A stretch of DNA of 64,000 nt from DASUGC01 sp035606665 (GCA_035606665.1 DATNEY010000021.1:161088-225087), one strand, 5' to 3'; numbered from the stretch's first letter, positions 16,335-25,356 are shown. Made by a program: numbers and translations. The notes: a model not told the origin generated them from the sequence alone.

Positions 16335-18872
16335 ATGAAGCGTCGGAACCGTGTTGCGCGCCTTGGAGCGGCATCGCTCGCGCTGGCGCTGTCGGTCGCG
16401 ATCGTTGAAGGGCAGTCCGCGGGCCCTGGGCGCGCCGGTCAGGCCAAGCCCGAACCGGTCACCGAGTCCGCTCAGATTCAGCAGGTGAGAGTGGCGCTTG
16501 GCAGAGGACAGGTTGCCGAGGCGCGCCGCCTTGCCGATACCGTGAACTCGTCGGCGGGTAAGGACCTGGCATCCGCGCTTGTGGATCTCTTTGAAGGAAA
16601 AGACGATGCGGCCCGGGCGAAGCTCGAGCCGCTCGTCCGCGTGAACGCCGGCGGAGATGCCGCGCTTGAACTCGGCTTGCTCGAGATGCGGCGAGGTCAG
16701 CGTCCTCAGGCGGCCCGACGTCTCGATCCGCTCGCATCCGTGCGCAAGTTCGGCAGCCCGGACGACTACTACCGGCTGGCGCGCGCCGCCGAGGGCATCC
16801 GCGAATACCAGCTCGCGGCTGACGCCTACACCGAGACTGCCTCGGCGCCACGCGCGGACATCCAAGCGTCTCGCGGCACGATGTTTCTTCTTCGCAACCG
16901 GCCGGGAGATGCGGTTGAGGATTTCCAGAAGGCGCTCGGTTTCGACGCGGGCTGGATCCCAGCGCTTCTCGGCATGGCGCGGGCCCTGGCTGACGAGAAT
17001 CCCGAAGGCGCCAAGGCCGCGATCGAAGAGGCCACCAAGCGCGCTCCGAATCACCCCGACCTGCAGATCCTCCTCGCGGAGCGGGCGCTCGGCGCTGAAG
17101 ACATCCCGGCGGCGATCGCGGCCCTCGACAAGGCGGCTTCGGCCCGCGCGGGTTTCGTTGAAGAGGCCGCACTGCGGGCGGCCGTCGCATACGGCCAGAA
17201 GGACCAGGCGGCCCTCGATGCCGCGATTGCTCGCGTGAAGGCGATCGATCCAATGTCGGGACTGGGCTGGAGGCGCGCCGGCGAGCAGGCTCAACGCGCG
17301 TACCGCTTCGCCGACGCCGCCGACTTCGCCAGGCGAGCGACAGCCGTCGATGTGGATGATCCGTACGCCTTTTTCGATCTCGGCGAGTCGCTGATGCGCA
17401 TCGGAGACGAAAAGGCGGCCCGCGCGGCATTGGAGCGTTCGTGGAATCTGGACACGAGCTCGCGCGTCGCCAAGAACCTGCTCGACGTGCTGGACCGCAT
17501 CGACACCTTCGAAGTCGTGACGTCCGGCGATTTCGTCTTCAAGTTTCCGAAGGACGAAGCCGCGGTCCTTCGCACCTACGCGATTCCACTCGCCGAGGAG
17601 GCGCGTAAGACATTCGCCGCCCGCTATGGCTTCACGCCTGAGGGTCCGATCCTCGTCGAAGTCTTTCAAAAGCACGACGACTTTGCCGTAAGGACGATGG
17701 GCCTCGCCGGCCTCGAGGGCGCGTTGGGCGCATGTTTCGGCAAGGTCGTGGTGATGGACTCGCCCTCGGCGCGCGAACCCGGCGAGTTCAGCTGGCAGGC
17801 CACGCTGTGGCACGAGCTCGCGCACGTCTACACGCTGCAGATGTCGAAGTACCGCGTACCGCGGTGGCTGACAGAGGGCATCTCGGTCTACGAAGAACAT
17901 CGACGCCAACCGGCGTGGGGACGCGAAGACGCGCTGCCGTTCGCCGCCGGACTCGCCCGTGGCCGGAACTTCGGCGTGAAGAAGCTGCCCGATGCGTTCA
18001 AGCGGCCGGAGAGCCTCGCGCTCGCGTACTTCGAAGCGTCGCTCTTGGTCGAGCATCTGGTGGAGATCAACGGCGAGGCCGGACTGCGCACGCTGTTGGC
18101 CGCGTACGCCGACGGCGCCAAAGACACCGATGCTTTCGCAAAGGCGTTCGGCAAGAGCGTGGACGATGTCGAGGCGTCGTTCAAGGCGTTTGTGGAACAG
18201 CGGTACGCGGCCCTTGGCCGGGCGCTGGCCGATCCGCCGGCGCGCGTGGCTGCCGATGATCTCCCGGGACTCCGGGCGCGCGCAGCGCAGGCGCCAGGGA
18301 ACTTCGCCAGCCAGATGGGGCTCGGCACCGCCCTCGTCAAGGCTGGTGACTACGCCGGCGCGCGTGCGCCGCTCGAACGCGCGGCGGAGCTCGCGCCGGC
18401 GGCGACAGGAGCGGGCAGCCCGCGGGGCCTTCTCGCGGAGGTGGCCGAACGCACGGGCGACTTCGATCGCGCGCGGCGCGAGCTCCGCCAGCTGCTGGCC
18501 GTCGATCACGCCAACGTCGTTGCGGCCAGAAAACTCGCCGCACTCGCCGGCGACGCGCCTGGAGCAGCGGACGATAGAGATTACGCGCTGCGGCTGATCG
18601 CGGATCTCGATCCGTTCGATGCCGCCACGCACGTGCAGCTTGGCCGCCGCCTCGTCGCGAAGAGCAGCTGGCAGCCGGCCCTCGTCGAGTTCCAGGCGGC
18701 TCTGGCGCTCGGTCCTCCGAATCTGGCCGAAGCGCACACGGACATCGGTGAGGTGATGTTCCGTCTCGGCCGCAAGGAAGAGGCGAAGCGCCACATCCTG
18801 ATCGCCCTTCAGGAAGCGCCGTCGTACGCGCGAGCGCAGGATGTGCTGCTCGCCATCCTGGGGCGGGAGTAG
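16335..18872 (+). CDS. Secreted TPR protein with a gluzincin (peptidase MA-like) domain
   Basis: The protein (845 residues from ATG 16335) begins with a signal peptide (RLGAASLALALSVAIVEGQ). TPR-like helical repeats cover about 40-390. A zinc peptidase domain follows with HELAH (H493, E494, H497) and the third ligand likely E514 in TEGISVYEE, typical of the peptidase MA superfamily. More TPR repeats (about 640-840) end the protein. It probably acts outside the cytoplasm on proteins or acts as a scaffold. It starts 7 bases after the ICMT-like gene and is 3 bases before the caspase-like gene. Confidence 0.85.
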   Translation: MKRRNRVARLGAASLALALSVAIVEGQSAGPGRAGQAKPEPVTESAQIQQVRVALGRGQVAEARRLADTVNSSAGKDLASALVDLFEGKDDAARAKLEPLVRVNAGGDAALELGLLEMRRGQRPQAARRLDPLASVRKFGSPDDYYRLARAAEGIREYQLAADAYTETASAPRADIQASRGTMFLLRNRPGDAVEDFQKALGFDAGWIPALLGMARALADENPEGAKAAIEEATKRAPNHPDLQILLAERALGAEDIPAAIAALDKAASARAGFVEEAALRAAVAYGQKDQAALDAAIARVKAIDPMSGLGWRRAGEQAQRAYRFADAADFARRATAVDVDDPYAFFDLGESLMRIGDEKAARAALERSWNLDTSSRVAKNLLDVLDRIDTFEVVTSGDFVFKFPKDEAAVLRTYAIPLAEEARKTFAARYGFTPEGPILVEVFQKHDDFAVRTMGLAGLEGALGACFGKVVVMDSPSAREPGEFSWQATLWHELAHVYTLQMSKYRVPRWLTEGISVYEEHRRQPAWGREDALPFAAGLARGRNFGVKKLPDAFKRPESLALAYFEASLLVEHLVEINGEAGLRTLLAAYADGAKDTDAFAKAFGKSVDDVEASFKAFVEQRYAALGRALADPPARVAADDLPGLRARAAQAPGNFASQMGLGTALVKAGDYAGARAPLERAAELAPAATGAGSPRGLLAEVAERTGDFDRARRELRQLLAVDHANVVAARKLAALAGDAPGAADDRDYALRLIADLDPFDAATHVQLGRRLVAKSSWQPALVEFQAALALGPPNLAEAHTDIGEVMFRLGRKEEAKRHILIALQEAPSYARAQDVLLAILGRE

Positions 18873-18875
18873 CAG

Positions 18876-19859
18876 ATGCGCCGGCTTGTGTCCGTTCTGC
18901 TTCTGCTTGCCGCGGCCCTCGGAGTTGCCGCATCCGCGTCCGCGGAAGGCAACCGCTACGTCGTAATCGTCCAGGGCGCCTCGGGCGATCCTGAATACGC
19001 CAAGACACATCGCGCGTGGGTGGATGCGCTGTCAGCGACGCTGCGCGATCGTTTCCGGATCGAGCCGTCGAAGCTGCTCGTGCTTGCCGAGCAGCCGAAG
19101 AACGAGCAGGAGCAGCGGGGCACGGCGGAGAACGTCCGCGCGGTGTTCACGCGACTCGCGAAGGAAACGAAGGACCAGGATCTGGTCTTCGTGATGCTCA
19201 TCGGCCACGGCACCGGTGACGCCGCGGCGGCCAAGTTCAATCTGGTCGGGCCGGATCTCACGAGCGAGGAATGGAACAGCCTGCTGAAGCCGATTCCCGC
19301 GCGCATTGCCTTTGTTGACAGCACCAGCTCCAGCTTCCCTTTTCTCGCCGCGATCGCGGGCCCGAACCGAATCGTCATCACCGCGACGAACGGCTACGCC
19401 CAGAAGTACCACACGGTGTTTCCCGACGCCTTCATACAGGCGTTGCTGACGCCCGAAGCTGACGCGGACAAGAACGGCCGCATTTCGCTGCTCGAAGCTT
19501 TTACCTATACATCTGCGCTCGTCGCGCGGCACTACGAACAGGCCAACCGCCTGGCGACCGAGAACGCGGTGCTCGACGACAGCGGCGACGGCAAGGGGCG
19601 GCTCGCCACGGCGACAGGTGACGACGGCGCGATTGCAGCGTTCACTTATCTCGACGCGGTCGCGGCTCCGACCGCCACCGATCCGGAAACCCGCGCACTC
19701 CAGATCAAACAGCAGGCGCTGACAGAGCAAATCGACGATCTCCGCCGCCGCAAGGCCGTCATGGCGCCTGCGTTGTTCGAGGCTGAGTTCGAAAAACTCA
19801 TCGTCGAACTGGCGCTCGTGTCCCGCGACGTCCGACGTCGAACGTCCAAACAGAACTAG
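18876..19859 (+). CDS. Secreted caspase/legumain-like protein lacking the catalytic Cys, with an EF-hand loop
   Basis: The protein (327 residues) has a signal peptide (1-23) and a caspase-like fold: beta strands, the His motif VMLIGHGTG (H111) and the second catalytic region AFVDSTSSSF. There the usual Asp-Ser-Cys becomes D148-S149-T150, so the nucleophile is missing. A perfect EF-hand loop follows (D196 to E207, DADKNGRISLLE). A coiled-coil-like tail closes it. It starts 3 bases after the TPR metalloprotease gene, and they are probably partners. It could bind rather than cut substrates. The family assignment is by motif only. Confidence 0.7.
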   Translation: MRRLVSVLLLLAAALGVAASASAEGNRYVVIVQGASGDPEYAKTHRAWVDALSATLRDRFRIEPSKLLVLAEQPKNEQEQRGTAENVRAVFTRLAKETKDQDLVFVMLIGHGTGDAAAAKFNLVGPDLTSEEWNSLLKPIPARIAFVDSTSSSFPFLAAIAGPNRIVITATNGYAQKYHTVFPDAFIQALLTPEADADKNGRISLLEAFTYTSALVARHYEQANRLATENAVLDDSGDGKGRLATATGDDGAIAAFTYLDAVAAPTATDPETRALQIKQQALTEQIDDLRRRKAVMAPALFEAEFEKLIVELALVSRDVRRRTSKQN

Positions 19860-19864
19860 ACATG

Positions 19865-19972
19865 TAGGGCCACGCAGGGCCATGTAGGACTGGGCCGGCA
19901 GGCCCAGCTCCGGCGGCCGGCAGGCCCAGTCTCACAGTCGCCGCCGTTTGTTCGCGGCTCTTCATGGCCCTA
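19865..19972. repeat. Nested GC palindromes at a convergent junction
   Basis: CTGGGCC (19890-19896) pairs with GGCCCAG (19901-19907) around GGCA, and GGCCGGCAGGCCCAG recurs at 19915-19929. An outer pair TAGGGCCA (19865-19872) and TGGCCCTA (19965-19972) encloses both. The element fills most of the 154-base gap between the caspase-like and rhomboid genes. No T-tract is present. Confidence 0.7.
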
Positions 19973-20013
19973 CGTTTGAGTGCTCGTGTGACACGAGGGT
20001 CGTTAGCATCGTC

Positions 20014-20679
20014 TCAGCGCGCAGTCTTGCTCCACCAATCGGGTTCTTCGCGCTCTTTGCGCCTGAATACGAACACCATCACCAGTCCCGACACGAATCC
20101 TCCGACATGCGCCCAGAACGCGATCATCTCGCCGCCGCTGGCGCTGGTGCCGAAGCCCGAGAGGATCTGGTACAGGAACCAAACGCCGAGGTAGATGAGC
20201 GCCGGGATCTCGACAACGTCGATGTAGAAGAGCAGGAACACGAGAATGAGGATGCGCGAGTGGGGGAACATCACCAGATACGCGCCCATCACCCCGGAGA
20301 TTGCCCCGCTCGCGCCGATGATCGGAACCATCGACCCCGGATCCGCCTGGACCTGCGCCATCGCCGCGGCCGCGCCCGCCAGGAGATAGAAGAGCAGGAA
20401 CCGGCCGTGGCCGAAGCGGTCCTCGACGTTGTCGCCGAAGATCCACAGCGAGAGCAGGTTGGCGCCGATGTGATCGAGGCCGCCGTGCAGGAACATCGAC
20501 GTCACGAGCGTCAGCCAGCTGAACTGGGACGGCACGAGGCCGTACGTCGCCAGCAGTTCCTCGTTGCCGTCGGACCCGAGCGTCAGGCCCCAGACATAGA
20601 CGATGAGGTTGACGGCGATAAGCGAGAGCGTGACGTACGGCGTGGTGCGGGAGGGAATGACGTCGCGCAGAGGGAACAT
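20014..20679 (-). CDS. Rhomboid-family intramembrane serine protease
   Basis: Six hydrophobic segments in 221 residues fit the basic bacterial rhomboid core. The catalytic Ser is S124 in GASGAISG, and the His is H191 in FWAHVGGFVSG. HGGLDHIGAN near 65-74 is the usual conserved HxxxN region. It would cleave transmembrane proteins in the inner membrane. It is divergent from a small zinc-ribbon membrane protein and convergent with the caspase-like gene. Confidence 0.92.
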   Translation of the reverse strand: MFPLRDVIPSRTTPYVTLSLIAVNLIVYVWGLTLGSDGNEELLATYGLVPSQFSWLTLVTSMFLHGGLDHIGANLLSLWIFGDNVEDRFGHGRFLLFYLLAGAAAAMAQVQADPGSMVPIIGASGAISGVMGAYLVMFPHSRILILVFLLFYIDVVEIPALIYLGVWFLYQILSGFGTSASGGEMIAFWAHVGGFVSGLVMVFVFRRKEREEPDWWSKTAR

Positions 20680-20717
20680 GCGGCTAAGATGATGCTTCTA
20701 TCACAGGGGTCGTTTCG

Positions 20718-20909
20718 GTGAAGTGTCCATCCTGTAATGCTGAGATCGCCGACAAGGCGATCGTCTGTTATCGCTGCGGCGCTCCAACGACCGCGACGGG
20801 CGCCGTTCGGCGCAAGGACGCGGCGTCCGGTAGCCGGGGCCGGCTGATCGTGCTGCTGGTCGTCCTGGCGGGTCTCGTCGGCCTGCTCCTCTTTACGTAC
20901 CTGCGCTGA
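20718..20909 (+). CDS. Small zinc-ribbon protein with a C-terminal transmembrane helix
   Basis: The 63-residue protein has CPSC (about 3-6) and CYRC (about 17-20), a zinc-ribbon pair of the kind found at the N-terminus of many bacterial membrane proteins, then a basic linker and one hydrophobic helix (LIVLLVVLAGLVGLLLFTYL). The N-terminal ribbon is probably cytoplasmic. It starts at GTG 20718, 13 bases after TATCAC. Function is unknown. Confidence 0.7.
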   Translation: MKCPSCNAEIADKAIVCYRCGAPTTATGAVRRKDAASGSRGRLIVLLVVLAGLVGLLLFTYLR

Positions 20910-20924
20910 AACCGGATTTTCTGT

Positions 20925-20930
20925 AAACTG
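20925..20930 (+). promoter_or_regulatory. Candidate -10 box of the FHA-phosphatase gene
   Basis: TCTGTAAACT contains TAAACT, ending 11 bases before ATG 20942. The gap is GC-rich and has no clear Shine-Dalgarno sequence. The start of transcription would fall within about 5 bases of the ATG. Confidence 0.35.
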
Positions 20931-20941
20931 GCGGGCGGTTT

Positions 20942-22558
20942 ATGGCCACGCCGCGTCTGGAAGTACGGGACGTTCTCGGCGAGCGCTTCGTTTCGGTCGA
21001 TCGCCTGCCGTTCACCATCGGCCGGCGCGAAACCAACGACTTGCGGCTCGGCGGCAGCGAAGTGTCGCGCGAGCATGCTGAAATCGCGCTCGAGGAGGGC
21101 AAGTACGTCCTCCGGGACAAGGCGTCGCGGTACGGCACTTTCGTCAACGGGGAGCCGGCGTCCGAGTGCGACCTCAAGCCGGGCGACCGCATCCGCCTCG
21201 GCCGGGGCGGCGGCGCCGACCTGGTGTTCCTGTCGGGCGAGTCCGAGATCAGCCGCACCGGCAAGTCGACGACCGGCGCCCGCGACGACCTTCGGCAGAT
21301 CACGGTGCTCCTCGAGGGCTTCCGGGCGCTCGGATCGGGCCGCGTCCTTCAGGAAGTCCTGGCGCTCGTTCTGGATGCGTCGATCGAGATTTCCGGCGCC
21401 GAGCGGGCGTTCATCATGCTCGCCGGCTCGGAGAGCCAGCTCGAGTTCAAACTCGCGCGCGGGCGGTCGAAGATGACGCTGACCGACAGCACCTTCCAGA
21501 TCAGCCGCAAGATTCCGGAAGAGGTCTATCGTCTGGGCAAGACCCGGGTCGTCGCCGACCTCCTCGACGGCGACACCGCGGACGTCCACATGGGCACGCT
21601 CGCCCTCGGCATTCGCAACGTCATCTGCGTGCCGCTGAACTTCGTGCGCTACGTCGAAGCGGGCGAGGCGCGCGGCGACGACCAGCGCATCGGCGTGCTG
21701 TATCTCGACAGCCGCGAGCGCGGTTCACTGCTGTCGGACGCGACCCGCGGGGCGCTGGAGACGCTCGCGGGCGAGGCCTCGGTCGCCATCGAGAACGCCC
21801 GGCTCTATCGCGACAAGCTCGAGAAGGCGCGCATGGAGCAGGAGATGCGCATCGCGGCGGAGATCCAGCAGTCGCTGCTGCCGCGTGCACGCGTCAGCCT
21901 CGGATACGTCGAGGCCGCCGCGGCCAGCATTCCGTGCCGGTCCATCGGAGGAGATTTCTTCGACTACGTCGAGAACACGAGCAGGTTCGGGTTCGCGCTC
22001 GGCGACGTTGCCGGCAAGGGGCCGCCCGCGGCGCTCATGAGCGCGCTCATGCAGGGCATGTACGCGTCGCAGGCGCAGTACGCGGACGGTCCGGCCTCGG
22101 CCGTCACCAGCATGAACAAGGCGCTTTGTCGCCGCGGCCTGGAGTCGCGTTTCGTGACGCTGATGTTCGGTTCGATTGGATCGGACGGCAGCCTCACGTA
22201 TTGCAACGCCGGCCACAATCCGCCATTCGTCATCGGCAAGTCCGGCGTGAAGCGCCTGGGCGAGGGCGGCCCAGTGGTGGGCCTGCTCGAGTTCGCGCCC
22301 TACGATCAGGAGTCCGTGCAACTCGAGGCTGGCGACACGGTGATCGTCTTCAGCGACGGCGTCTCCGAGGCCCTCAATTCGGCGGGCGACGAGTATGGTG
22401 ATGACCGTCTCGAGGTGGTCGCCACGGCCGGCGGCGATGCGCCTCCGCCGGTCATTGTGGAGCGCATCATCGCCAGCGTGCGCGAGTTCACCAAGGGCGC
22501 GCCCCAGAGCGACGACATCACGGTGATGGTCGTCCGGTACCTCGGCGCCGGGAACTGA
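20942..22558 (+). CDS. FHA-GAF-PP2C (SpoIIE/RsbU-type) protein phosphatase
   Basis: The 538-residue protein has an FHA phosphothreonine-binding domain (about 10-95, with IGRRETNDLRL, SREHAEI and YGTFVNG), a GAF sensor domain (about 120-290) and a SpoIIE phosphatase domain (about 310-535) whose metal-binding Asp residues lie in IGGDFFDY, GDVAGKG, FSDGVSE and SDDITVMVV. It probably dephosphorylates a partner-switching anti-anti-sigma factor or a kinase substrate, steered by phosphothreonine marks from Ser/Thr kinases such as those in this window. Confidence 0.9.
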   Translation: MATPRLEVRDVLGERFVSVDRLPFTIGRRETNDLRLGGSEVSREHAEIALEEGKYVLRDKASRYGTFVNGEPASECDLKPGDRIRLGRGGGADLVFLSGESEISRTGKSTTGARDDLRQITVLLEGFRALGSGRVLQEVLALVLDASIEISGAERAFIMLAGSESQLEFKLARGRSKMTLTDSTFQISRKIPEEVYRLGKTRVVADLLDGDTADVHMGTLALGIRNVICVPLNFVRYVEAGEARGDDQRIGVLYLDSRERGSLLSDATRGALETLAGEASVAIENARLYRDKLEKARMEQEMRIAAEIQQSLLPRARVSLGYVEAAAASIPCRSIGGDFFDYVENTSRFGFALGDVAGKGPPAALMSALMQGMYASQAQYADGPASAVTSMNKALCRRGLESRFVTLMFGSIGSDGSLTYCNAGHNPPFVIGKSGVKRLGEGGPVVGLLEFAPYDQESVQLEAGDTVIVFSDGVSEALNSAGDEYGDDRLEVVATAGGDAPPPVIVERIIASVREFTKGAPQSDDITVMVVRYLGAGN

Positions 22559-22559
22559 C

Positions 22560-22865
22560 GTGTCGCGGCGCGCGATCGCCGTGCTGTGGCTCGTCCTGGG
22601 CGTCGCGATCTGGAACGGCTTCAACGACATCTACGTGTCCCGAGGCGCCCATGAGTTCGCGAAGATGCGGCTGGAGTACGAGCTCGGCCGAGGTCCAGAA
22701 CCAGACATGGTCGCAGTGACGCAACGTGCCAAGCGTCAAGGCCGCTTCGCCGGCGGCATCTGGGCGAGCATCGTCATCGCTGCGGGCTGGGGCACGATTC
22801 TGTTAAGTTCGAAGTTCAAAGGTCGAAGGTCGAAACACGGAGCACACGGAGAGAGCCGGGGATGA
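22560..22865 (+). CDS. Small two-helix membrane protein with a repeat-encoded tail
   Basis: The 101-residue protein has two hydrophobic helices (AIAVLWLVLGVAIWNGF and GGIWASIVIAAGWGTILL) around a charged middle. The tail after about residue 82 (SSKFKGRRSKHGAHG) is encoded by the left arm of a TTCGAAG-type repeat, so it is probably recent and not conserved. GTG 22560 lies 1 base after the phosphatase stop. No family is recognised. Confidence 0.6.
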   Translation: MSRRAIAVLWLVLGVAIWNGFNDIYVSRGAHEFAKMRLEYELGRGPEPDMVAVTQRAKRQGRFAGGIWASIVIAAGWGTILLSSKFKGRRSKHGAHGESRG

Positions 22866-22937
22866 CGTCGCGGGCCGCCCTCCGTGCCTTTCGCACTTCG
22901 CACCGCGAACTTCGCACTTCGAACTTCGAACTTGAAC
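22803..22937. repeat. TTCGAAG-type hairpin repeat upstream of the HMGL gene
   Basis: The left arm (22803-22850) carries AAGTTCGAAGTTC and AACACGGAGCACACGGAG. The right arm (22880-22937) carries the inverted text CTCCGTGCC and repeated CGAACTTCGCACTTCGAAC. The left arm also codes for the tail of the preceding protein; the right arm ends 3 bases before the next ATG. The element may attenuate or initiate transcription of the downstream gene. Confidence 0.7.
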
Positions 22938-22940
22938 AAC

Positions 22941-24152
22941 ATGCATCCCCTCATCTACGACTGGAACACTAAGGACGCCCCGTCGGGGTCTCCGTCGTCC
23001 GTGATGCTGGATGACGAGACGCTACGTGACGGGTTGCAGTCGCCGTCGGTGCGCACGCCGTCGATCGAGCAGAAGATCCGCATCCTGCATCTCATCAGCG
23101 AGTTGGGGATAGACACGGCGGACATCGGGCTGCCGGGCGCCGGGCCGCATGTGGTGAAGGACGTCGAGCGGCTGGCGCGCGAGATCGTCGAGGCGAAACT
23201 TCCCGTGGCCGCCAACTGCGCGTCGCGGACGCTCATCGGTGACATCACGCCGATCGTCGAGGTCTCCCAGCGCACGGGCCTGCCGATCGAGACGTGCACG
23301 TTCGTCGGATCGAGCCCGATCCGCCAGTACGCCGAGGATTGGACCATCGACAAGTTGCAGCGCCTGACCGACGAGGCCGTGAGCTTCGCGGTGAAGCAGG
23401 GCATGCAGGTGATGTACGTGACCGAGGACACGACGCGCGCCGACCCGGACTCGCTGCGCGCGCTGTATTCGACGGCCATCCGTGCCGGTGCGAAGCGGGT
23501 ATGCATCGCCGACACCGTCGGCCACGCGACGCCGGCCGGCGCGCGGGCGGTTGTTCGATTCGTGCAGTCGATCGTGGACGAGTGCGGCGGCGGCGTCGGG
23601 ATCGACTGGCATGGCCACCGTGACCGCGACCTGGCGCTCGAGAACAGCTTCGCGGCGATGGAGGCCGGCGCGACGCGCATTCACGGCGCGGCGATCGGCA
23701 TCGGCGAACGGGTCGGCAACACGCCGATGGATTCACTCCTGGTGAATCTCGTGTTGATGGGCAGGCGGACGTCCGACCTGACGAAGCTGCCGGAGTACTG
23801 CGCGGCTGTCTCCGAAGCGACCGGCGTTCCAATTCCCGCGAACTACCCCATCGTCGGCCGCGACGCGTATCGCACGGCGACCGGCGTGCACGCAGCCGCC
23901 GTCATCAAGGCGTTCAGGAAGAAGGACCCGATCCTGGCCGATGCGGTCTACAGCGGCGTGCCCGCGAGCCTCGTCGGCCGGACGCAGGGCATCGAGGTCG
24001 GCCCCATGTCCGGCAAGTCGAACGTCGTCTTCTGGCTGGAGCAGAGGGGCATCGAAGCGACAGACGAGCGCGTCGATCGCATCTTCACAAAAGCAAAGGC
24101 AGCGGGAGCGGTACTGACGGAGACGGAGATACGAGACGTATTGAAGGATTGA
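22941..24152 (+). CDS. HMGL-family acyltransferase (isopropylmalate/homocitrate synthase type)
   Basis: From ATG 22941 the protein has 403 residues and a DRE-TIM-like barrel: DDETLRDGLQSPS carries the Arg and Asp that bind metal and substrate, and HGHRDRDLALENS and HGAAIGIGERVGNT are the standard metal-ligand and signature blocks. It condenses acetyl-CoA with a 2-oxoacid. The full allosteric LeuA C-terminal domain (usual length about 510) is absent, so it fits homocitrate, citramalate or a LeuA-like side reaction better. The longer frame from 22884 is repeat-encoded and rejected. Confidence 0.8.
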   Translation: MHPLIYDWNTKDAPSGSPSSVMLDDETLRDGLQSPSVRTPSIEQKIRILHLISELGIDTADIGLPGAGPHVVKDVERLAREIVEAKLPVAANCASRTLIGDITPIVEVSQRTGLPIETCTFVGSSPIRQYAEDWTIDKLQRLTDEAVSFAVKQGMQVMYVTEDTTRADPDSLRALYSTAIRAGAKRVCIADTVGHATPAGARAVVRFVQSIVDECGGGVGIDWHGHRDRDLALENSFAAMEAGATRIHGAAIGIGERVGNTPMDSLLVNLVLMGRRTSDLTKLPEYCAAVSEATGVPIPANYPIVGRDAYRTATGVHAAAVIKAFRKKDPILADAVYSGVPASLVGRTQGIEVGPMSGKSNVVFWLEQRGIEATDERVDRIFTKAKAAGAVLTETEIRDVLKD

Positions 24153-24160
24153 TGGATGGA

Positions 24161-24217
24161 TGATTGACGGATTGATTGGTGGAATGAATCCGTCGAATCA
24201 ATTCAATCCGTCAATCA
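24161..24217. repeat. Hairpin of TGATTGACGGATTG units at a convergent junction
   Basis: TGATTGACGGATTG (24161-24174) and CAATCCGTCAATCA (24204-24217) are perfect complements over 14 bases, with further partial pairing between. Shorter ATTGAT-like words fill the rest of 24152-24238. The element lies between the convergent HMGL and M28 peptidase genes. Confidence 0.85.
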
Positions 24218-24235
24218 GCCATCAGTCAATTCGCG

Positions 24236-25234
24236 TCACTTACCCGCCGCCGCTCTCTTCGAGATTTCCGGCAGCGCCGCGAGGAGCACGTCGCCGACAA
24301 CCTGCAGACTGCGCGCAGAGACCTTCGTAAGGTCGTCGCAACAGACCGAGTTGTGCCACTCCGGGTAATCGAGGTCGATGATGTCCACCGAGGGCACGCC
24401 TTCCTTGAGGAACTCGTCGTGGTCGTCCTGGATGTTGGTCTCTTCGGGCATGAACACCGAGCTGTGACCGAGCTTCGCGGCGGCGCCCCAGATGGCGTCC
24501 TTGAGCCACTTCGCGGACTTCTCTTCGCGGCGGAGTGTCAGGTTCTTGTCGCCGATCATGTCGATGAGGATCATCGCCTTGATGGAGGCGAGCGCGTTGG
24601 CCTTCTTGGCGGCTTGCACGTAGTACCGGCTGCCATAGGTTGAATCGACGAACTGCACCCAGTCATTGACGGCTTCCTCGCCGTCGAACCAGACGAACTC
24701 GTAGGTGAACTCGCGCGGCTGATCCTTCAGCACGCGCGCGAGCTCGATGAGGAAGGCGCCGCTCGACGCGCCGTCACTGGCGCCGACGAAATTCGGCATG
24801 AGCTTGGTGTCGTAGTGGCCCGTGAACATGATCCGCTCCGGACGCTTGCCGGGCATGCTCACGATGAGATTCACCATCTCGATCGGGCCCTTCGGTGTCT
24901 GCGCCACGAAGGCCTGTTCCATGACCTTGAGTCCATAGCTCGTGAGCTGGCGCGTGATGTAGGCGCGCGTCTGGCGGATGGCCGCCGACCCCGAGGGCCG
25001 CGGGCCGATGGCGACCATCTGCCGCAGGTGTTCCCAAGCCTGGCCGCTGTCGAACTTGCCCGGTGCGGTCTGCGCTCCGTCAAGGGTCACCAGCACCGGC
25101 GCTGCGGGCGTCACCGAGGGGCTGGCGGCGGGCGTTACCGACGGAGTAGCCCCGGCATTCGCGGTCGCGTTCGTTGAGTTCTCGCAGCCAAGCAGGGCAC
25201 AGCACAACACGGCGCATCCAAGCGCAGTTCTCAT
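24236..25234 (-). CDS. M28-family peptidase / glutaminyl-cyclase-like lipoprotein
   Basis: From ATG 25234 the protein has 332 residues and a lipoprotein signal ending in the lipobox LLGC. The M28 zinc site is visible as TGHYDTK (His, Asp), GASDGASSGAF (Asp), FDGEEAVNDW (Glu pair) and EWHNSVCCDDLTKVS (His). The FDGEEA-W and DSTYGSR spacing is closer to bacterial and animal glutaminyl cyclases than to classical aminopeptidases. It would work in the periplasm or on the outer membrane. A spacer of T/A/P-rich sequence separates the lipid anchor from the catalytic domain. Confidence 0.85.
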   Translation of the reverse strand: MRTALGCAVLCCALLGCENSTNATANAGATPSVTPAASPSVTPAAPVLVTLDGAQTAPGKFDSGQAWEHLRQMVAIGPRPSGSAAIRQTRAYITRQLTSYGLKVMEQAFVAQTPKGPIEMVNLIVSMPGKRPERIMFTGHYDTKLMPNFVGASDGASSGAFLIELARVLKDQPREFTYEFVWFDGEEAVNDWVQFVDSTYGSRYYVQAAKKANALASIKAMILIDMIGDKNLTLRREEKSAKWLKDAIWGAAAKLGHSSVFMPEETNIQDDHDEFLKEGVPSVDIIDLDYPEWHNSVCCDDLTKVSARSLQVVGDVLLAALPEISKRAAAGK

Positions 25235-25356
25235 GTAGGGAACCTCGTCAGGTAAATATAGCGCGGGTCTCACCCCCTCGCGCTTCCGCCAGGGCCTTAA
25301 GTTGGCCTCTTGCCTGGTGTGGATCTTGAAGGCGTTCTGGCCATCAGGGGGAAATC

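Noticed and set aside
16329..19010. An 893-codon open frame on the minus strand opposite the TPR metalloprotease, and similar long frames elsewhere (2113-3309, 59239-60714, 52069-53592)
   Set aside because: High-GC genes often leave open antisense frames. The plus-strand proteins have clear domains, signal peptides and motifs, and the antisense translations have none.
19948..20721. A plus-strand protein over the rhomboid gene
   Set aside because: The rhomboid frame on the minus strand has catalytic Ser and His in the right contexts; the plus-strand frame is a charged low-complexity shadow.
22884..22940. A longer N-terminus for the HMGL-family enzyme starting at 22884
   Set aside because: Those codons are entirely repeat sequence, and the family text begins after ATG 22941.
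24161..24217. The hairpin repeats as ordinary Rho-independent terminators
   Set aside because: They lack a T-tract after the stem and share units with in-gene copies. Only 40606-40637 fits a classical terminator.
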